Assembly (NCBI RefSeq): GCF_019175345.1
Contig: NZ_CP077717.1
Span: 248,001 to 312,000 of the forward strand
Source of the DNA: Saccharolobus shibatae B12
GTDB lineage: Archaea > Thermoproteota > Thermoprotei_A > Sulfolobales > Sulfolobaceae
Direction: 5' to 3'
Length of the DNA stretch: 64,000 bases
The notes beneath the pieces were generated by a model that saw nothing but the letters and a program-made list of their open reading frames with translations, searched no databases and was not told where the DNA came from. Position numbers and translations under genes: made by a program. Below, in pieces: positions 30,859 through 39,281 of this stretch (the first letter of the stretch is position 1; each line of letters starts with the position of its first letter).

Positions 30859-31638
30859 CTAACTAATTAATTCAACTTTCTCATTATTTATTTTTGCTAG
30901 AAGGAATTTAATCTCATTGAATTTAAGCGAATCTTTGTGAACCTTTACTCCCATCTCGCTAAACATTTTTATAATATTATCATCTATTCCTATTAGCCCC
31001 CATCTTGGGATTACATACTCATAATTGTAGTCTAAATTTGGTGTAATCACGGTTTTCTCTAGAATTTCCTTAGCCTTATTTTTATCGTAGGAGTATATAA
31101 TATAGACCATAAAGGCGTCCAATTCCCTTTTCCTGTCTAAGCTTTCAATTACTTTATTGTAAGCTTTTTCAACTGACACTCTAAATAAACTTCGTAAATT
31201 CTCATATATATTTATGAAGTCCCATCCATATTCTTCTATAAGCTTCTTTACTGCTTCATCTGCTATCGTGTCATATATTTTCACGTTGTTTATTGAAATC
31301 TTGCCAAAGGCATATTTTAAATAATTATAATCATTATTTCCACTTTTCCTATCTTTCAAATAACACGCTTCCAATAGGTCTCCATAAAATCCACCCACTT
31401 TTACTATACTATCGATGAGGCTATACGTTACTATATCGAAATATTTGGATAGTGGAATTATCTTGTAATAGAAATATCGATCAGAATTTATTTTATTAGC
31501 TACGTCATCTCCTATCTCTAACCTAGAAAAATCTACCTTTGAACCTAATTGATCGATTAATGATATTTCTCCATTTACTGAAGTCAACGTATAATCATCG
31601 AATTCCACCTTATACTTCCTTTTTCCCTTAATTGGCAT
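30859..31638 (-). CDS. Hypothetical soluble protein (259 aa)
   Basis: A charged soluble protein of 259 residues with mixed strands at the N-terminus (RKYKVEFDDYTLTSVNGEIS) and a helical middle (DEAVKKLIEEYGWDFINIYE; FRVSVEKAYNKVIESLDRK). No signal, membrane helix or catalytic motif. It is convergent with the small gene at 30593 (5 bp apart). I do not recognise it. Lys/Asp/Tyr-rich composition is shared with the orphans at 39282-40860, but I see no clear homology between them. Confidence 0.55.
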   Translation of the reverse strand: MPIKGKRKYKVEFDDYTLTSVNGEISLIDQLGSKVDFSRLEIGDDVANKINSDRYFYYKIIPLSKYFDIVTYSLIDSIVKVGGFYGDLLEACYLKDRKSGNNDYNYLKYAFGKISINNVKIYDTIADEAVKKLIEEYGWDFINIYENLRSLFRVSVEKAYNKVIESLDRKRELDAFMVYIIYSYDKNKAKEILEKTVITPNLDYNYEYVIPRWGLIGIDDNIIKMFSEMGVKVHKDSLKFNEIKFLLAKINNEKVELIS

Positions 31639-31659
31639 TACGTTAGAGTGTGATGATTC

Positions 31660-31767
31660 TCATATAAAAATTTTTATGAAGGTTAGATTTTCCCACGTTC
31701 TTCTTATACCTATAATCTGTACCCACCTAATTTGTAGCTTGCGCCTTACGACTAAAAGCCTCGCCAT
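31660..31767 (-). CDS. Possible micro-ORF (35 aa, basic)
   Basis: ATG at 31767 leads a 35-residue basic product (MARLLVVRRKLQIRWVQIIG, then IRRTWENL). A TATA-like ACTATATTTATTCC lies about 20-30 nt upstream. The GC content is locally higher than in the surrounding AT-rich DNA. It could be a real small protein, a leader, or the start of a truncated gene. Low confidence. Confidence 0.25.
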   Translation of the reverse strand: MARLLVVRRKLQIRWVQIIGIRRTWENLTFIKIFI

Positions 31768-32526
31768 ATATTGTAGGAATAAATATAGTATAAAAATTTT
31801 AAATTTTTAAATTGAAAATTATTCAGAATTTTTCCAACTCTAAAGGAAATACTCCCTTTCATGGTAGATCCAAAATCATCTCCCTAAAAATAAATCTATT
31901 GTATTAATAAACGTTTTTCTAGCTTAAATGGAGAATTTTCTATATAATGTCGTTATTATGTTACAAACTTTTCGACAAAAAATTAAGTTCGTATTTTTTA
32001 GGCTAAAATTCATAATAAACTAAGTGGATTTTCTACAAAACGTAAAAATTTATACCTTAATGACGACACCATGTCCATACTCATATAATATAGAGGAATA
32101 TATAGAACATACATATTATATTGAGTTTTTCGATCTCACTCTACATAATATATTTATTAAATATATTTTTGCCGGGGGTTTACAATATCAGAGCTATGCT
32201 CGTAATTACAAAAGTTTTCTCTGAAATAAGAAGTGAGAACTTGATAAGATATGTACATCGAACATACGTAGTTTAGAATACTTAAAAACCATAAAAAGAT
32301 AATTTACATAAATTAAGTCTAAGGTATTAAGAAACATTAGTCGTCTTGTAAAGATGGGGATGAGCTTGTTACCTAAATAGATCGTATACGTATGTTAATA
32401 TTCTTATAGTTTCCTTGCTAATAACGTATTAAAGTGTAGAGATGATATCGTCCTTAAGCTATAAATTCTAGAATTAATTTTCTTTACCATAAAACTGTAT
32501 CTCATGAATATTTGATAACCTCCAAA

Positions 32527-32610
32527 CTCCTATTTACAGCTTTTATACCCTTTTTTAATGAGCCTATCCATCCACGAAGGGTTTAAGGGCTCATTAAGGT
32601 GAAATAGGAG
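32527..32610. repeat. Nested perfect inverted repeats
   Basis: An outer pair of 9-bp arms (32527-32535, CTCCTATTT; 32602-32610) encloses an inner pair of 9-bp arms (32556-32564, TAATGAGCC; 32588-32596), both perfect. An AGCTTTTAT sequence also recurs near each side (32538-32546 and 32621-32629). The arrangement suggests a structured RNA, a MITE-like element or an IS end; nothing coding is inside. Confidence 0.5.
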
Positions 32611-32755
32611 GTGCTAAAAAAGCTTTTATTATTGAAAAAGAGGATTGTTGAAAGTTAGACTTGGTACATTCATTCAACTTTAAGTTAATTCAGTAAGAAA
32701 AACTCTAAGCTAGCTAGTAATATTTAGCTTAATAGTTACACTTCGAGGTGGACAT

Positions 32756-33184
32756 TCACAAGATCTTCACATTCAATTTTCTAAAATGTTTTTCATCAAA
32801 AGTGTAAATCTCGTTGATACCATTTTTCATCATTATAACATAAGCCAGAGCATCGTTGATGCTTAAGTTTTCCTCATTGGCTATTTTAACAGCTTCAGTG
32901 TAATCTTGGACTGTGACTTCTTTAACGAGAATATTCTCGTTGTTAATCACGTTTTCGATAACCTTAATTGAGGTCGTGAGGTTAGATAAGCTCTCAATTA
33001 CGTTAGCAATTTCAGATATGTGAACTACAGTAGTTAGAACTTTTTCCTCCCCGTTATCAATTCGCGTCAATATTTCCTTTGCTTTCTCTTTCATTTTCAC
33101 AATCTTTTCATCAACTGAACGTTTTGGTTTCAGTAATGCATATATAAACACGTTAGAATCTATAAACTTTACGTTTAAGCTCAT
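32756..33184 (-). CDS. vapC: PIN-domain toxin VapC
   Basis: From the ATG at 33184 a 142-residue PIN-domain ribonuclease. The acidic residues that bind metal are visible: Asp in VKFIDSNVFIYALL, Glu in HISEIANVIES, Asp in LSINDALAYVIM and Asp in IYTFDEKHF. It would cleave RNA unless bound by VapB. A longer frame starts at 33223 but the SD-like AGGTGAT precedes the ATG at 33184. The start lies 32 bp inside vapB, giving translational coupling. Confidence 0.88.
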   Translation of the reverse strand: MSLNVKFIDSNVFIYALLKPKRSVDEKIVKMKEKAKEILTRIDNGEEKVLTTVVHISEIANVIESLSNLTTSIKVIENVINNENILVKEVTVQDYTEAVKIANEENLSINDALAYVIMMKNGINEIYTFDEKHFRKLNVKIL

Positions 33185-33377
33185 GCCAATCACCTGGCAA
33201 TTCTTCAACATCAATGCTGTCAATAAGTTTTGTTAAATTTGAAACACGGGGGTAAAGCTCAATCCTATCGTCTTTTAAAACTAGGATGAACTCGTCAGTG
33301 TTAAACTTGTCCCTCCATTCTTTTGGTATAACTATCCTTCCTTGGATGTCAACTCTCTTTATTACCACTTTCTCCAT
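33153..33377 (-). CDS. vapB: AbrB-type antitoxin VapB
   Basis: A 74-residue protein with an AbrB/MazE-like swapped-hairpin domain (EKVVIKRVDIQGRIVIPKEWRDKF) and a C-terminal tail (DVEELPGDWHELKR) that should wrap around the VapC active site. It likely represses its own operon. It is the first gene of the vapBC pair. Confidence 0.88.
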   Translation of the reverse strand: MEKVVIKRVDIQGRIVIPKEWRDKFNTDEFILVLKDDRIELYPRVSNLTKLIDSIDVEELPGDWHELKRKVYRF

Positions 33378-33838
33378 CTTTTACCAAAGAATAATCTAAT
33401 CACCAAATAATTAAACTTAACTATCAGAATATTGAGTGTGGACATGCTGCCATCATTTGTATATAAAATTTATAAAATGTTCTTCCTTATATAAGGAGTA
33501 TGAATATTGAACTAACACATTATTATATGCAAAAATTCATATAAATATAAAGCTTCTCTTATTAAATAATAAGGGAAATCAATATTTATCAATACAAGTT
33601 ATACTGGTTGATTTTATCAATTCGCTCGTTTTCAGCATCTTAAGTTAAAACTGATCCTTGTAAGTCTTTATAACTATATAGGATAAAACCCCGAGTAGGA
33701 GTGCAAGTAAATTTTTCTAGGGGCTGAAGGTAGTTGATATTATGCAAGAAAAACATGGTATTATGAAAGTAAAGAATATCCGTATACACGAACAATATTC
33801 GATCATGAAAAGTGACATTAAAACCATGTAGTGCCTTT

Positions 33839-34054
33839 TCAATATATCCACTTTACAACCCTTAGGCGAGATGTGAATATGTCCTCATAACCTAGCCTAT
33901 CATTTGGCAACTCGTAGGATTTGCCTTGGAAATACATGACTACTTTATCTTTTGATACATCTTTTCCTGTAACTGGAACCTCCATGTATACCCTTATGTT
34001 TTTATTCGGCTTCAAGCCTAACTTCCGGTCCGAATTGGAGGTTAAGCTCTGCAT
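33839..34054 (-). CDS. Doubtful hypothetical ORF (71 aa)
   Basis: The C-terminal 48 residues (MEVPVTGKDVSKDKVVMYFQ, then LGYEDIFTSRLRVVKWIY) have normal coding composition, while the first 20 overlap DNA resembling the dispersed repeat region. An internal ATG at 33985 may be the true start, giving 48 residues. Could be the tail of a decayed gene. No family recognised. Confidence 0.3.
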   Translation of the reverse strand: MQSLTSNSDRKLGLKPNKNIRVYMEVPVTGKDVSKDKVVMYFQGKSYELPNDRLGYEDIFTSRLRVVKWIY

Positions 34055-34062
34055 GGAGCTTT

Positions 34063-34138
34063 ACGCTCAAGGAAGTTAACGGCCTACACCCCAGCCAAAT
34101 CTGTGTAATATAGATCTGACTAATATGTTTTATATAAG
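34063..34138 (+). repeat. Dispersed 75-bp repeat, copy A
   Basis: The stretch from ACGCTCAAG to GTTTTATATAAG is clearly related to 63632-63706: the same order of ACGCTCAAG, a CCCAGYCAARTCTGTGT core, and TCTGAYTAATATGTTTTATA with a one-base length difference. The final 20 bases are nearly identical. It could be the 3' end of an IS200/IS605-type element, since the flanking frame gives a TnpB-tail-like peptide, or a small RNA gene. Confidence 0.5.
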
Positions 34139-34159
34139 GGAGTCAGTTTCCTTTTAGTT

Positions 34160-34528
34160 CTAAAAATTCTCGTTCATTCGAATGCTATTTGTTATAGCAA
34201 TTTGTGATAGAGTAAATTTCTCTCCCCATTTTCTAAGTTCATCGAATACTCTCTTCAGTTCCTTGCCTTTATCTGTTAATTCATAAACTACTATAACCGG
34301 ACGAGAGTTTATAATTCTCCTCTCAATTATTCCGTAACTTTCCAATTCTTTTAGTGTCTTTGAGAGGGTTTTAGAGCTTAACAAGGTAAGTTTTTGAAGT
34401 TCATTAAATCGTTTAGGTCCTTCAAGTAAATACCTTATTGTTAACAGCTTCGGTTCGCTTCCAATTACAGCTATTGCGGAAACTATTGGGCATATTTCCT
34501 TTGGTTTATTGGATTTAGAAACTCTCAT
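34160..34528 (-). CDS. HxlR-family winged-helix regulator
   Basis: A 122-residue protein with the HxlR layout: a conserved N-terminal Cys (EICPIVSAIAVIG), helix SEPKLLTIRYLLEGPKRFNEL, recognition helix SSKTLSKTLKELESYGIIER, and a wing PVIVVYELTDKGKELKR. The Cys could make it redox- or ligand-sensitive. It is 40 bp downstream of the exported protein gene on the same strand and could regulate it. A TATA-like element is not obvious upstream, so co-transcription is likely. Confidence 0.8.
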   Translation of the reverse strand: MRVSKSNKPKEICPIVSAIAVIGSEPKLLTIRYLLEGPKRFNELQKLTLLSSKTLSKTLKELESYGIIERRIINSRPVIVVYELTDKGKELKRVFDELRKWGEKFTLSQIAITNSIRMNENF

Positions 34529-34568
34529 TATTTACACTTAACGAAGCACGTCTTATATACTTTATGTA

Positions 34569-35972
34569 CTACGATCTTCTCTTTCTTATTGCAACTATTG
34601 ATACGATAACTAACAAGATTACAACTACTCCAGAGATTAAAACGAGATTATTGGCTCCATATGGTATTATAGGTTGTTTAGTTTGTGTTATTGTAAGTAA
34701 TGGATGGTCAGAATATACAATATAATACGTTCCACCAGGCTTTAAAGTTAATAGGTATAAGGTACTGTTGCGCATGAAAAAGTCCGTTTCATTTATAAAT
34801 AATATTGAACTATTAGGTAACTCTTTCAATATCAAAAATGTGCCGTTATATTTAGGTGTTATTGGTATTAGTGAGATTGACGAGTTAGGGACAACAATTA
34901 TTTTTTCTGCTAAGAACACCGTATTTTGAATTGTAATATTGGAGACAGATATATTTTTTGGATATGAGATTTCAATATCATAAACACTACCATTATCAAA
35001 AGCCAAGTATACACTTGACGTATTTTCAATACTAAATAATAATCCTATTTGTTTACTAACACCAACGAAGTAAGAGAACGTAATATTAGCAGTGCTTTCC
35101 ACACTGTTATTACCAATTCCTAACATTATTATCCTATTATTAATTGTTGTAGTAATAACGTACTTAGGCGTATAGTATTCTGCGTTAAGATTTTTCAAGA
35201 TTAATAGGCTCGATCCATTTACCTCCACGAATCCTGCAATATTGTCATCAATTCCAAAGAACTCAATTGCTGTAATATTGTTTGATCTCCAAATCATTGA
35301 GGGTAAAAACGTGTTGTTGAAAAATGATGACATAGAGACGTAAAAGTAACTTATATTTTCAAATGATCTATATGGCATGGGTAACTCAGTTGAAATCGTT
35401 ATATTACGATATGATTTCAGTGTAAACGCTACATAGTTTAAGCCTATAAGGGGAACGGAGAGTTTTTGGTTGTGACCAATAGAAACATTTAAGCTATATG
35501 TAGAAGAACCGTTTAGATATTGTAATTCTAAGGTGCCACTCCCATTTACATAAGCGTAAGTCGAAATAAAGGCTGGTTTTGATAGATATCCAGCCCATAT
35601 TACTTCTTGTAGACCTGAGGTATAGAGTATGGCCTTAATTAGTTGTGGGATACCACTATATATTTTTAATTTTCCTCCATCTATTGAAACATTTATTATT
35701 GAGTTATTATAATATACTAAATTTAACGGTTTAAGCAAATATGTAGTTTTATTGTAGCTGACTCCTACTTGTGTTACATTGCTGTAGATCGTCTTGTCTT
35801 CAACTCCACCTACCACGGTGTAATTTAGATACTCACCATTTCGTATTAAGTATGTCGAATACTGCTGTATGATTACTTGTTCTTTTTGTATATTAGCATG
35901 TTCTAATGGGATAATACCCAATGATATCAGAAATAAGAATAAAATAAAATATATTATAAATTTATTTTTCAT
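34569..35972 (-). CDS. Exported surface protein with C-terminal anchor
   Basis: A 467-residue protein: signal peptide (KNKFIIYFILFLFLISLGI), a long beta-rich external region dense in N-glycosylation sequons, and a C-terminal membrane helix (LVLISGVVVILLVIVSIVAI) followed by RKRRS. No enzymatic domain recognised. Architecture is like the exported protein at 25958-27115. It probably forms an operon with the HxlR regulator that follows. Confidence 0.7.
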   Translation of the reverse strand: MKNKFIIYFILFLFLISLGIIPLEHANIQKEQVIIQQYSTYLIRNGEYLNYTVVGGVEDKTIYSNVTQVGVSYNKTTYLLKPLNLVYYNNSIINVSIDGGKLKIYSGIPQLIKAILYTSGLQEVIWAGYLSKPAFISTYAYVNGSGTLELQYLNGSSTYSLNVSIGHNQKLSVPLIGLNYVAFTLKSYRNITISTELPMPYRSFENISYFYVSMSSFFNNTFLPSMIWRSNNITAIEFFGIDDNIAGFVEVNGSSLLILKNLNAEYYTPKYVITTTINNRIIMLGIGNNSVESTANITFSYFVGVSKQIGLLFSIENTSSVYLAFDNGSVYDIEISYPKNISVSNITIQNTVFLAEKIIVVPNSSISLIPITPKYNGTFLILKELPNSSILFINETDFFMRNSTLYLLTLKPGGTYYIVYSDHPLLTITQTKQPIIPYGANNLVLISGVVVILLVIVSIVAIRKRRS

Positions 35973-36105
35973 CCTCTCCTTTTCCGGATTATCACATTTA
36001 AACTCATCTACTAAATTAGTACTAAAAAATATTTATAATATGGAATTAGATTGTTGCCAATATTTAATTCGTTATGGTTTTAACAATTTACTTTAGTAAG
36101 ATAAC

Positions 36106-36501
36106 TTACCATATTGCCAGATCAAGTGCCAATAGATTAACTGCCTTGGCTGCATCCCTGATAGATATTACTCCTACCAATTCACCATTTTGCCCAACTA
36201 CTGCCAGATGTCTAACGTTATTTTGATACATGATTATCAACGCCTCTGTAACATCCTTATCTGGAGAAATAGTTATCAAACCTTTCGTCATGATTGTAGA
36301 AACTGGAGAATCTAATAATATCTCATCAGCGACCGCTCTTAAAATATCCCTTTCAGTAATTATCCCAATTGGCTTATTTGTCTCGTCTACTATTATAAGT
36401 GATCCTAGATTTTCCTTTCTCATAATTTTCGCAGCATCTCGTATACTCATTTCGGGCTTTGCTGTAACTGGATTTCTAACTATCAAATCTGCAACATACA
36501 T
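36106..36501 (-). CDS. CBS-pair protein
   Basis: A 131-residue protein consisting of two CBS motifs: residues 1-60 (DLIVRNPVTAKPEMSIRDAA, GSLIIVDETNKPIGIITERD) and 65-131 (VSTIMTKGLITISPDK, VRHLAVVGQNGELVGVISIRD). It likely binds an adenine nucleotide and acts on a partner. It is a stand-alone pair similar in plan to the partial CBS gene at the left edge of the window. Confidence 0.88.
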   Translation of the reverse strand: MYVADLIVRNPVTAKPEMSIRDAAKIMRKENLGSLIIVDETNKPIGIITERDILRAVADEILLDSPVSTIMTKGLITISPDKDVTEALIIMYQNNVRHLAVVGQNGELVGVISIRDAAKAVNLLALDLAIW

Positions 36502-36553
36502 AATTATATGAATTGCATTAAACTATATATTCTTTCTCTAATATATGGAAATA

Positions 36554-36961
36554 TCACACAACATCATGCCATGTTGGAACTCTAATTTCCTCTGCCCTAT
36601 CCCATTTATCGTATGGCTTTATATCCAGAACTGGAGTATTATTAAATGCATTTATACCTTTAGCTATTATAATATTACCTTTAATCTCGATCAATTCAGC
36701 TATAGATATGCCTATAGGATTTGGCCTGAATTGTGATCTTGTTGCTAAAACTCCTACCGTAACTCCTTTCCTTTCCCTCAACAATCTTCCATCAAAGTTA
36801 GCTAAATGTAGATGATAAACGACTATGATATGGGAGAACTCCTCTAATCCTTTTAACCCCTCTTCATATTCCTTATTTATATGGATTTCAACGGTTGCAT
36901 TTCTAGATGTTGAATTGTTATTTCTCTTTATAAAACCTATATACTTAAAGCAAGCGTCCAT
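36554..36961 (-). CDS. trmO: TsaA/TrmO-like tRNA methyltransferase
   Basis: A 135-residue protein of the TsaA (YaeB/VirR) family; the E. coli member TrmO methylates N6 of t6A37 in tRNA using SAM. Motifs: YIGFIKR at the start, LKGLEEFSHIIVVYHLHLA, GVLATRSQFRPNPIGIS and the C-terminal VLDIKPYDKWDRAEEIRVP. The FRPNPIG loop is the family hallmark. The archaeal enzyme is shorter than TrmO of E. coli because it lacks the C-terminal domain. Divergent from an ABC transporter gene, with only 12 bp between the starts. Confidence 0.82.
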   Translation of the reverse strand: MDACFKYIGFIKRNNNSTSRNATVEIHINKEYEEGLKGLEEFSHIIVVYHLHLANFDGRLLRERKGVTVGVLATRSQFRPNPIGISIAELIEIKGNIIIAKGINAFNNTPVLDIKPYDKWDRAEEIRVPTWHDVV

Positions 36962-36973
36962 TAATATAGATTT

Positions 36974-37801
36974 GTGCTTGAAACTATTAACCTTACTAAG
37001 GTTTACAGAGATGGGACTATCGCGTTGGATAACTTAACGTTTAGTGCGAATAGTAGAGTAGTTACGCTTTTAGGTAGGAACGGGGCTGGTAAGACAACGC
37101 TAACTCGAATTCTTTCAACTCAATTATTGCCCACTAGCGGAATTGCTAGGGTTCAAGGTTATGATGTAGTGAAGGACGCCAAGAAAGTTAGAAAAATAAT
37201 AGCTTCAATACCTCAAGAGGCTAAGTCAATAGGCATAGCTAGTCCCATGGAACATTTGGTCATGTATTTAACAGCTAGGGGATTATCGTTTAAAGAGGCT
37301 ACTGAAATTTCTAGGAGCGCTCTCAAAGAAGTCGGGCTATGGGAAGTTAAGGATAAACCAAGTGACGAACTCTCAGGTGGAATGAAAAGGAAGATTTTCG
37401 TCGCTATGGCTTTAGCATCAAATGCTGAGCTAGTATTATTGGATGAACCAACTACAGGGTTAGATCCATACTCTAGGTTAGAAGTCTGGTCCGTGTTAAA
37501 GAGTATAAAGAGCAAGATTTTGTTAACTACACATTATATGGAAGAAGCTGAAGAGCTCTCGGATGAGGTAATCCTTCTTCATAAGGGAAAGCTAATAGCT
37601 AAAGGAAGCATAAAGGAGCTTTTGGCTAAATTTGACAATAAGGTTAGAGTGGAGGGAATTGGTGATTATAAGATAGGAAGATTAAGGATTAGTTATATAG
37701 ATAGGAATGAGGCATCTGATTATGTAGGGAAATATGTTATTAAGCCAATTACTTTGGAGGATCTGTTCATAATTTACGGTGGTGAGACTCTTGAGGAGTA
37801 G
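36974..37801 (+). CDS. ABC transporter ATP-binding protein
   Basis: A 275-residue ABC ATPase. Walker [10 protein letters not shown] near residue 35, signature LSGGMKRKI, Walker [15 protein letters not shown], and switch His in LLTTHYMEE. The subfamily is that of drug- or polysaccharide-type ABC-2 exporters. The start is GTG at 36974. It overlaps the permease gene by 23 bp, so the two form a translationally coupled exporter. Substrate unknown. Confidence 0.9.
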   Translation: MLETINLTKVYRDGTIALDNLTFSANSRVVTLLGRNGAGKTTLTRILSTQLLPTSGIARVQGYDVVKDAKKVRKIIASIPQEAKSIGIASPMEHLVMYLTARGLSFKEATEISRSALKEVGLWEVKDKPSDELSGGMKRKIFVAMALASNAELVLLDEPTTGLDPYSRLEVWSVLKSIKSKILLTTHYMEEAEELSDEVILLHKGKLIAKGSIKELLAKFDNKVRVEGIGDYKIGRLRISYIDRNEASDYVGKYVIKPITLEDLFIIYGGETLEE

Positions 37802-38525
37802 TTTTCTCTTAGCTTTTACAATATTTTATGGCTTATCCTCAATAAGGAGAGGATTTGTATACGTATTAACTTATCTCAGCATACCTCTAGCTGAACTGTT
37901 TTTAATATACATTATCACGAGGGGAGATTTCGTAAGGTTCGCCATTGTTGGAGGATTAATTAGCGTTATGGCCAACAATGGGTTCTCACTAATTGGTGAT
38001 TTAGTGTTCTTAAGACTTGAAAGTAGACTTCAAGATTTGTTGGTTGCAACTAGTATAGGCCCTAGTGACTATATCATGGGATTAATGTTTGCAAATTTAC
38101 TATACTCCTCTCCGGGAGTTATATTATACATTATACTTGCATTAGTGTACCACGTTTTGAATTTAACTAACTTTATACCATTATTAATTGATATTACTCT
38201 TCTCTTGTTTGCAACATCCTCCATAGGGTTCTTCTTGGCTAGCCTAGTACCTCATACGAGATATGGCTGGGGTTTTGCTGGTCTTTTATCTAGCATTTTA
38301 ACCATAATACCACCGGTTTTTTATCCCTATACATTCCTCCCTAAGTCTCTTTACATTCCTTTGCTCATATTACCAACTACAGCTTCAGCAATATTCTCAC
38401 AAGGGATTACAAATTTGGTAAATACAAGCGTGGAAATGTTAGTTATATCATTTCTAGTTCTGTTACTCGAATCTATATTGTTCTTTTTCCTCTCTGTTAG
38501 ATTTAGCAGATGGAGAGAAAGATGA
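37779..38525 (+). CDS. ABC-2 type exporter permease
   Basis: A 248-residue protein with six membrane helices of the ABC-2 type (helix patterns at about 20-40, 50-70, 100-130, 135-155, 165-190, 220-240). It would pair as a dimer with the ATPase encoded just upstream. Start is one of two adjacent GTG codons at 37779 or 37782. The 3' end overlaps the convergent zinc-ribbon gene by 63 bp. Substrate could be a lipid, drug or glycan. Confidence 0.85.
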   Translation: MVRLLRSSFLLAFTIFYGLSSIRRGFVYVLTYLSIPLAELFLIYIITRGDFVRFAIVGGLISVMANNGFSLIGDLVFLRLESRLQDLLVATSIGPSDYIMGLMFANLLYSSPGVILYIILALVYHVLNLTNFIPLLIDITLLLFATSSIGFFLASLVPHTRYGWGFAGLLSSILTIIPPVFYPYTFLPKSLYIPLLILPTTASAIFSQGITNLVNTSVEMLVISFLVLLLESILFFFLSVRFSRWRER

Positions 38526-38666
38526 TAGAAAAGAGGAGTTGGAGTTAACTTCGTACTCTATGAATACATGGCCACAATTAGGGCACTTTTTCACAACCTT
38601 GTTATTAACGTGCTCCACTAAGATTTCAACAACCTTACCGCATTTAGGACAAGTTCTTCTAGCCAT
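38463..38666 (-). CDS. Small zinc-ribbon protein
   Basis: A 67-residue protein with one zinc ribbon, CPKCGKVVEILVEHV then KKCPNCGHVFIEYEV, and a Ser-rich, charged tail. It may bind nucleic acid or serve as an adaptor. The C-terminal tail is encoded over the 3' end of the ABC permease gene; the ribbon itself lies in the non-overlapping part, which supports it as a real gene. Confidence 0.75.
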   Translation of the reverse strand: MARRTCPKCGKVVEILVEHVNNKVVKKCPNCGHVFIEYEVNSNSSFLSSFSPSAKSNREEKEQYRFE

Positions 38667-38774
38667 GGAATAGCTCTTTTTTCCCGTTATCCTTTTAAGC
38701 GTTTTTCCATATTAATAAAAGCTAGAAGGCAATAGTGCATAAAAATTAATTGGAACTGTTTTTAGTTTCTAATT

Positions 38775-39254
38775 ATGAACATTAGTAAACTTCTTCAGCT
38801 TCCACTAACTGATGATAATGAGAGCAATGCTGCAGTTGTAGTATTAATAGCTAAAGGCCAGTATATCTTGTTGATAAAGAGAGTTACTAATCCAAAGGAT
38901 CCGTGGTCGGGTCAAATGGCTTTGCCAGGAGGTCATAGAGAAGATAATGAAACTACTCTTAAAGCAGCTATCAGAGAGTGTGAGGAGGAAGTTGGAATCA
39001 GGCCAAATATAAGGTCCAGTCTAGGAGTATTCTCACCTAATAATGCTAAAATAAAAGTTAGGGCATATATTGCATTACTTGATGAGCTAATAGAACCAAG
39101 GCCGAATCCAGCGGAGGTGGATAAGGTATTTTGGGTTCACGAAAGTGAATTCGCAAGGGGCGATAACGCATTTTATTATAAGCAATATAGAATTTGGGGG
39201 ATGACATATAGGATACTTTCCAAATTGTTTGAAATAGTTGAACTTAAAATTTAA
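38775..39254 (+). CDS. NUDIX hydrolase
   Basis: A 159-residue NUDIX protein of the CoA diphosphatase-like group. The NUDIX box GGHREDNETTLKAAIRECEE with EVGI following is complete, with the catalytic REcEEEvG. The start region ALLLIKRV-like (YILLIKRVTNPKDPWSGQMALPGG) resembles CoA pyrophosphatases (residues about 32-56). It probably hydrolyses a nucleoside diphosphate derivative. Leaderless-like start at 38775 with AT-rich upstream. Confidence 0.88.
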   Translation: MNISKLLQLPLTDDNESNAAVVVLIAKGQYILLIKRVTNPKDPWSGQMALPGGHREDNETTLKAAIRECEEEVGIRPNIRSSLGVFSPNNAKIKVRAYIALLDELIEPRPNPAEVDKVFWVHESEFARGDNAFYYKQYRIWGMTYRILSKLFEIVELKI

Positions 39255-39281
39255 ATTTTATATATAGTTAACGGTAATTGA

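Larger units (their letters stand above)
31639..32755. other. Gene-poor stretch of 1.1 kb
   Basis: Very AT-rich. It holds a possible 35-codon ORF at 31660-31767 (minus), a 66-codon frame at 32024-32224 whose composition is not convincing, and the nested inverted repeats at 32527-32610. No tRNA, CRISPR unit or transposase gene was seen. It may be eroded mobile DNA. Confidence 0.45.
33378..34159. other. Stretch with repeat copy A and one doubtful ORF
   Basis: About 780 bp without a confident gene. Contains the doubtful ORF at 33839-34054 (minus) and the dispersed repeat at 34063-34138. The rest is AT-rich and shows nothing I can name. Confidence 0.4.

Noticed and set aside
31741-31767. GC-richer patch considered as part of a tRNA or C/D RNA
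   Set aside because: No cloverleaf, no GTTCRAATC-like T arm and no C/D box pair could be found.
32024-32224. 66-codon forward frame in the gene-poor region
   Set aside because: Very AT-rich with Tyr/Ile runs expected from composition alone, and no convincing start signal.
33743-33832. 29-codon forward ORF (MQEKHGIMK...)
   Set aside because: Too short, no promoter or family; nothing supports it beyond an open frame.
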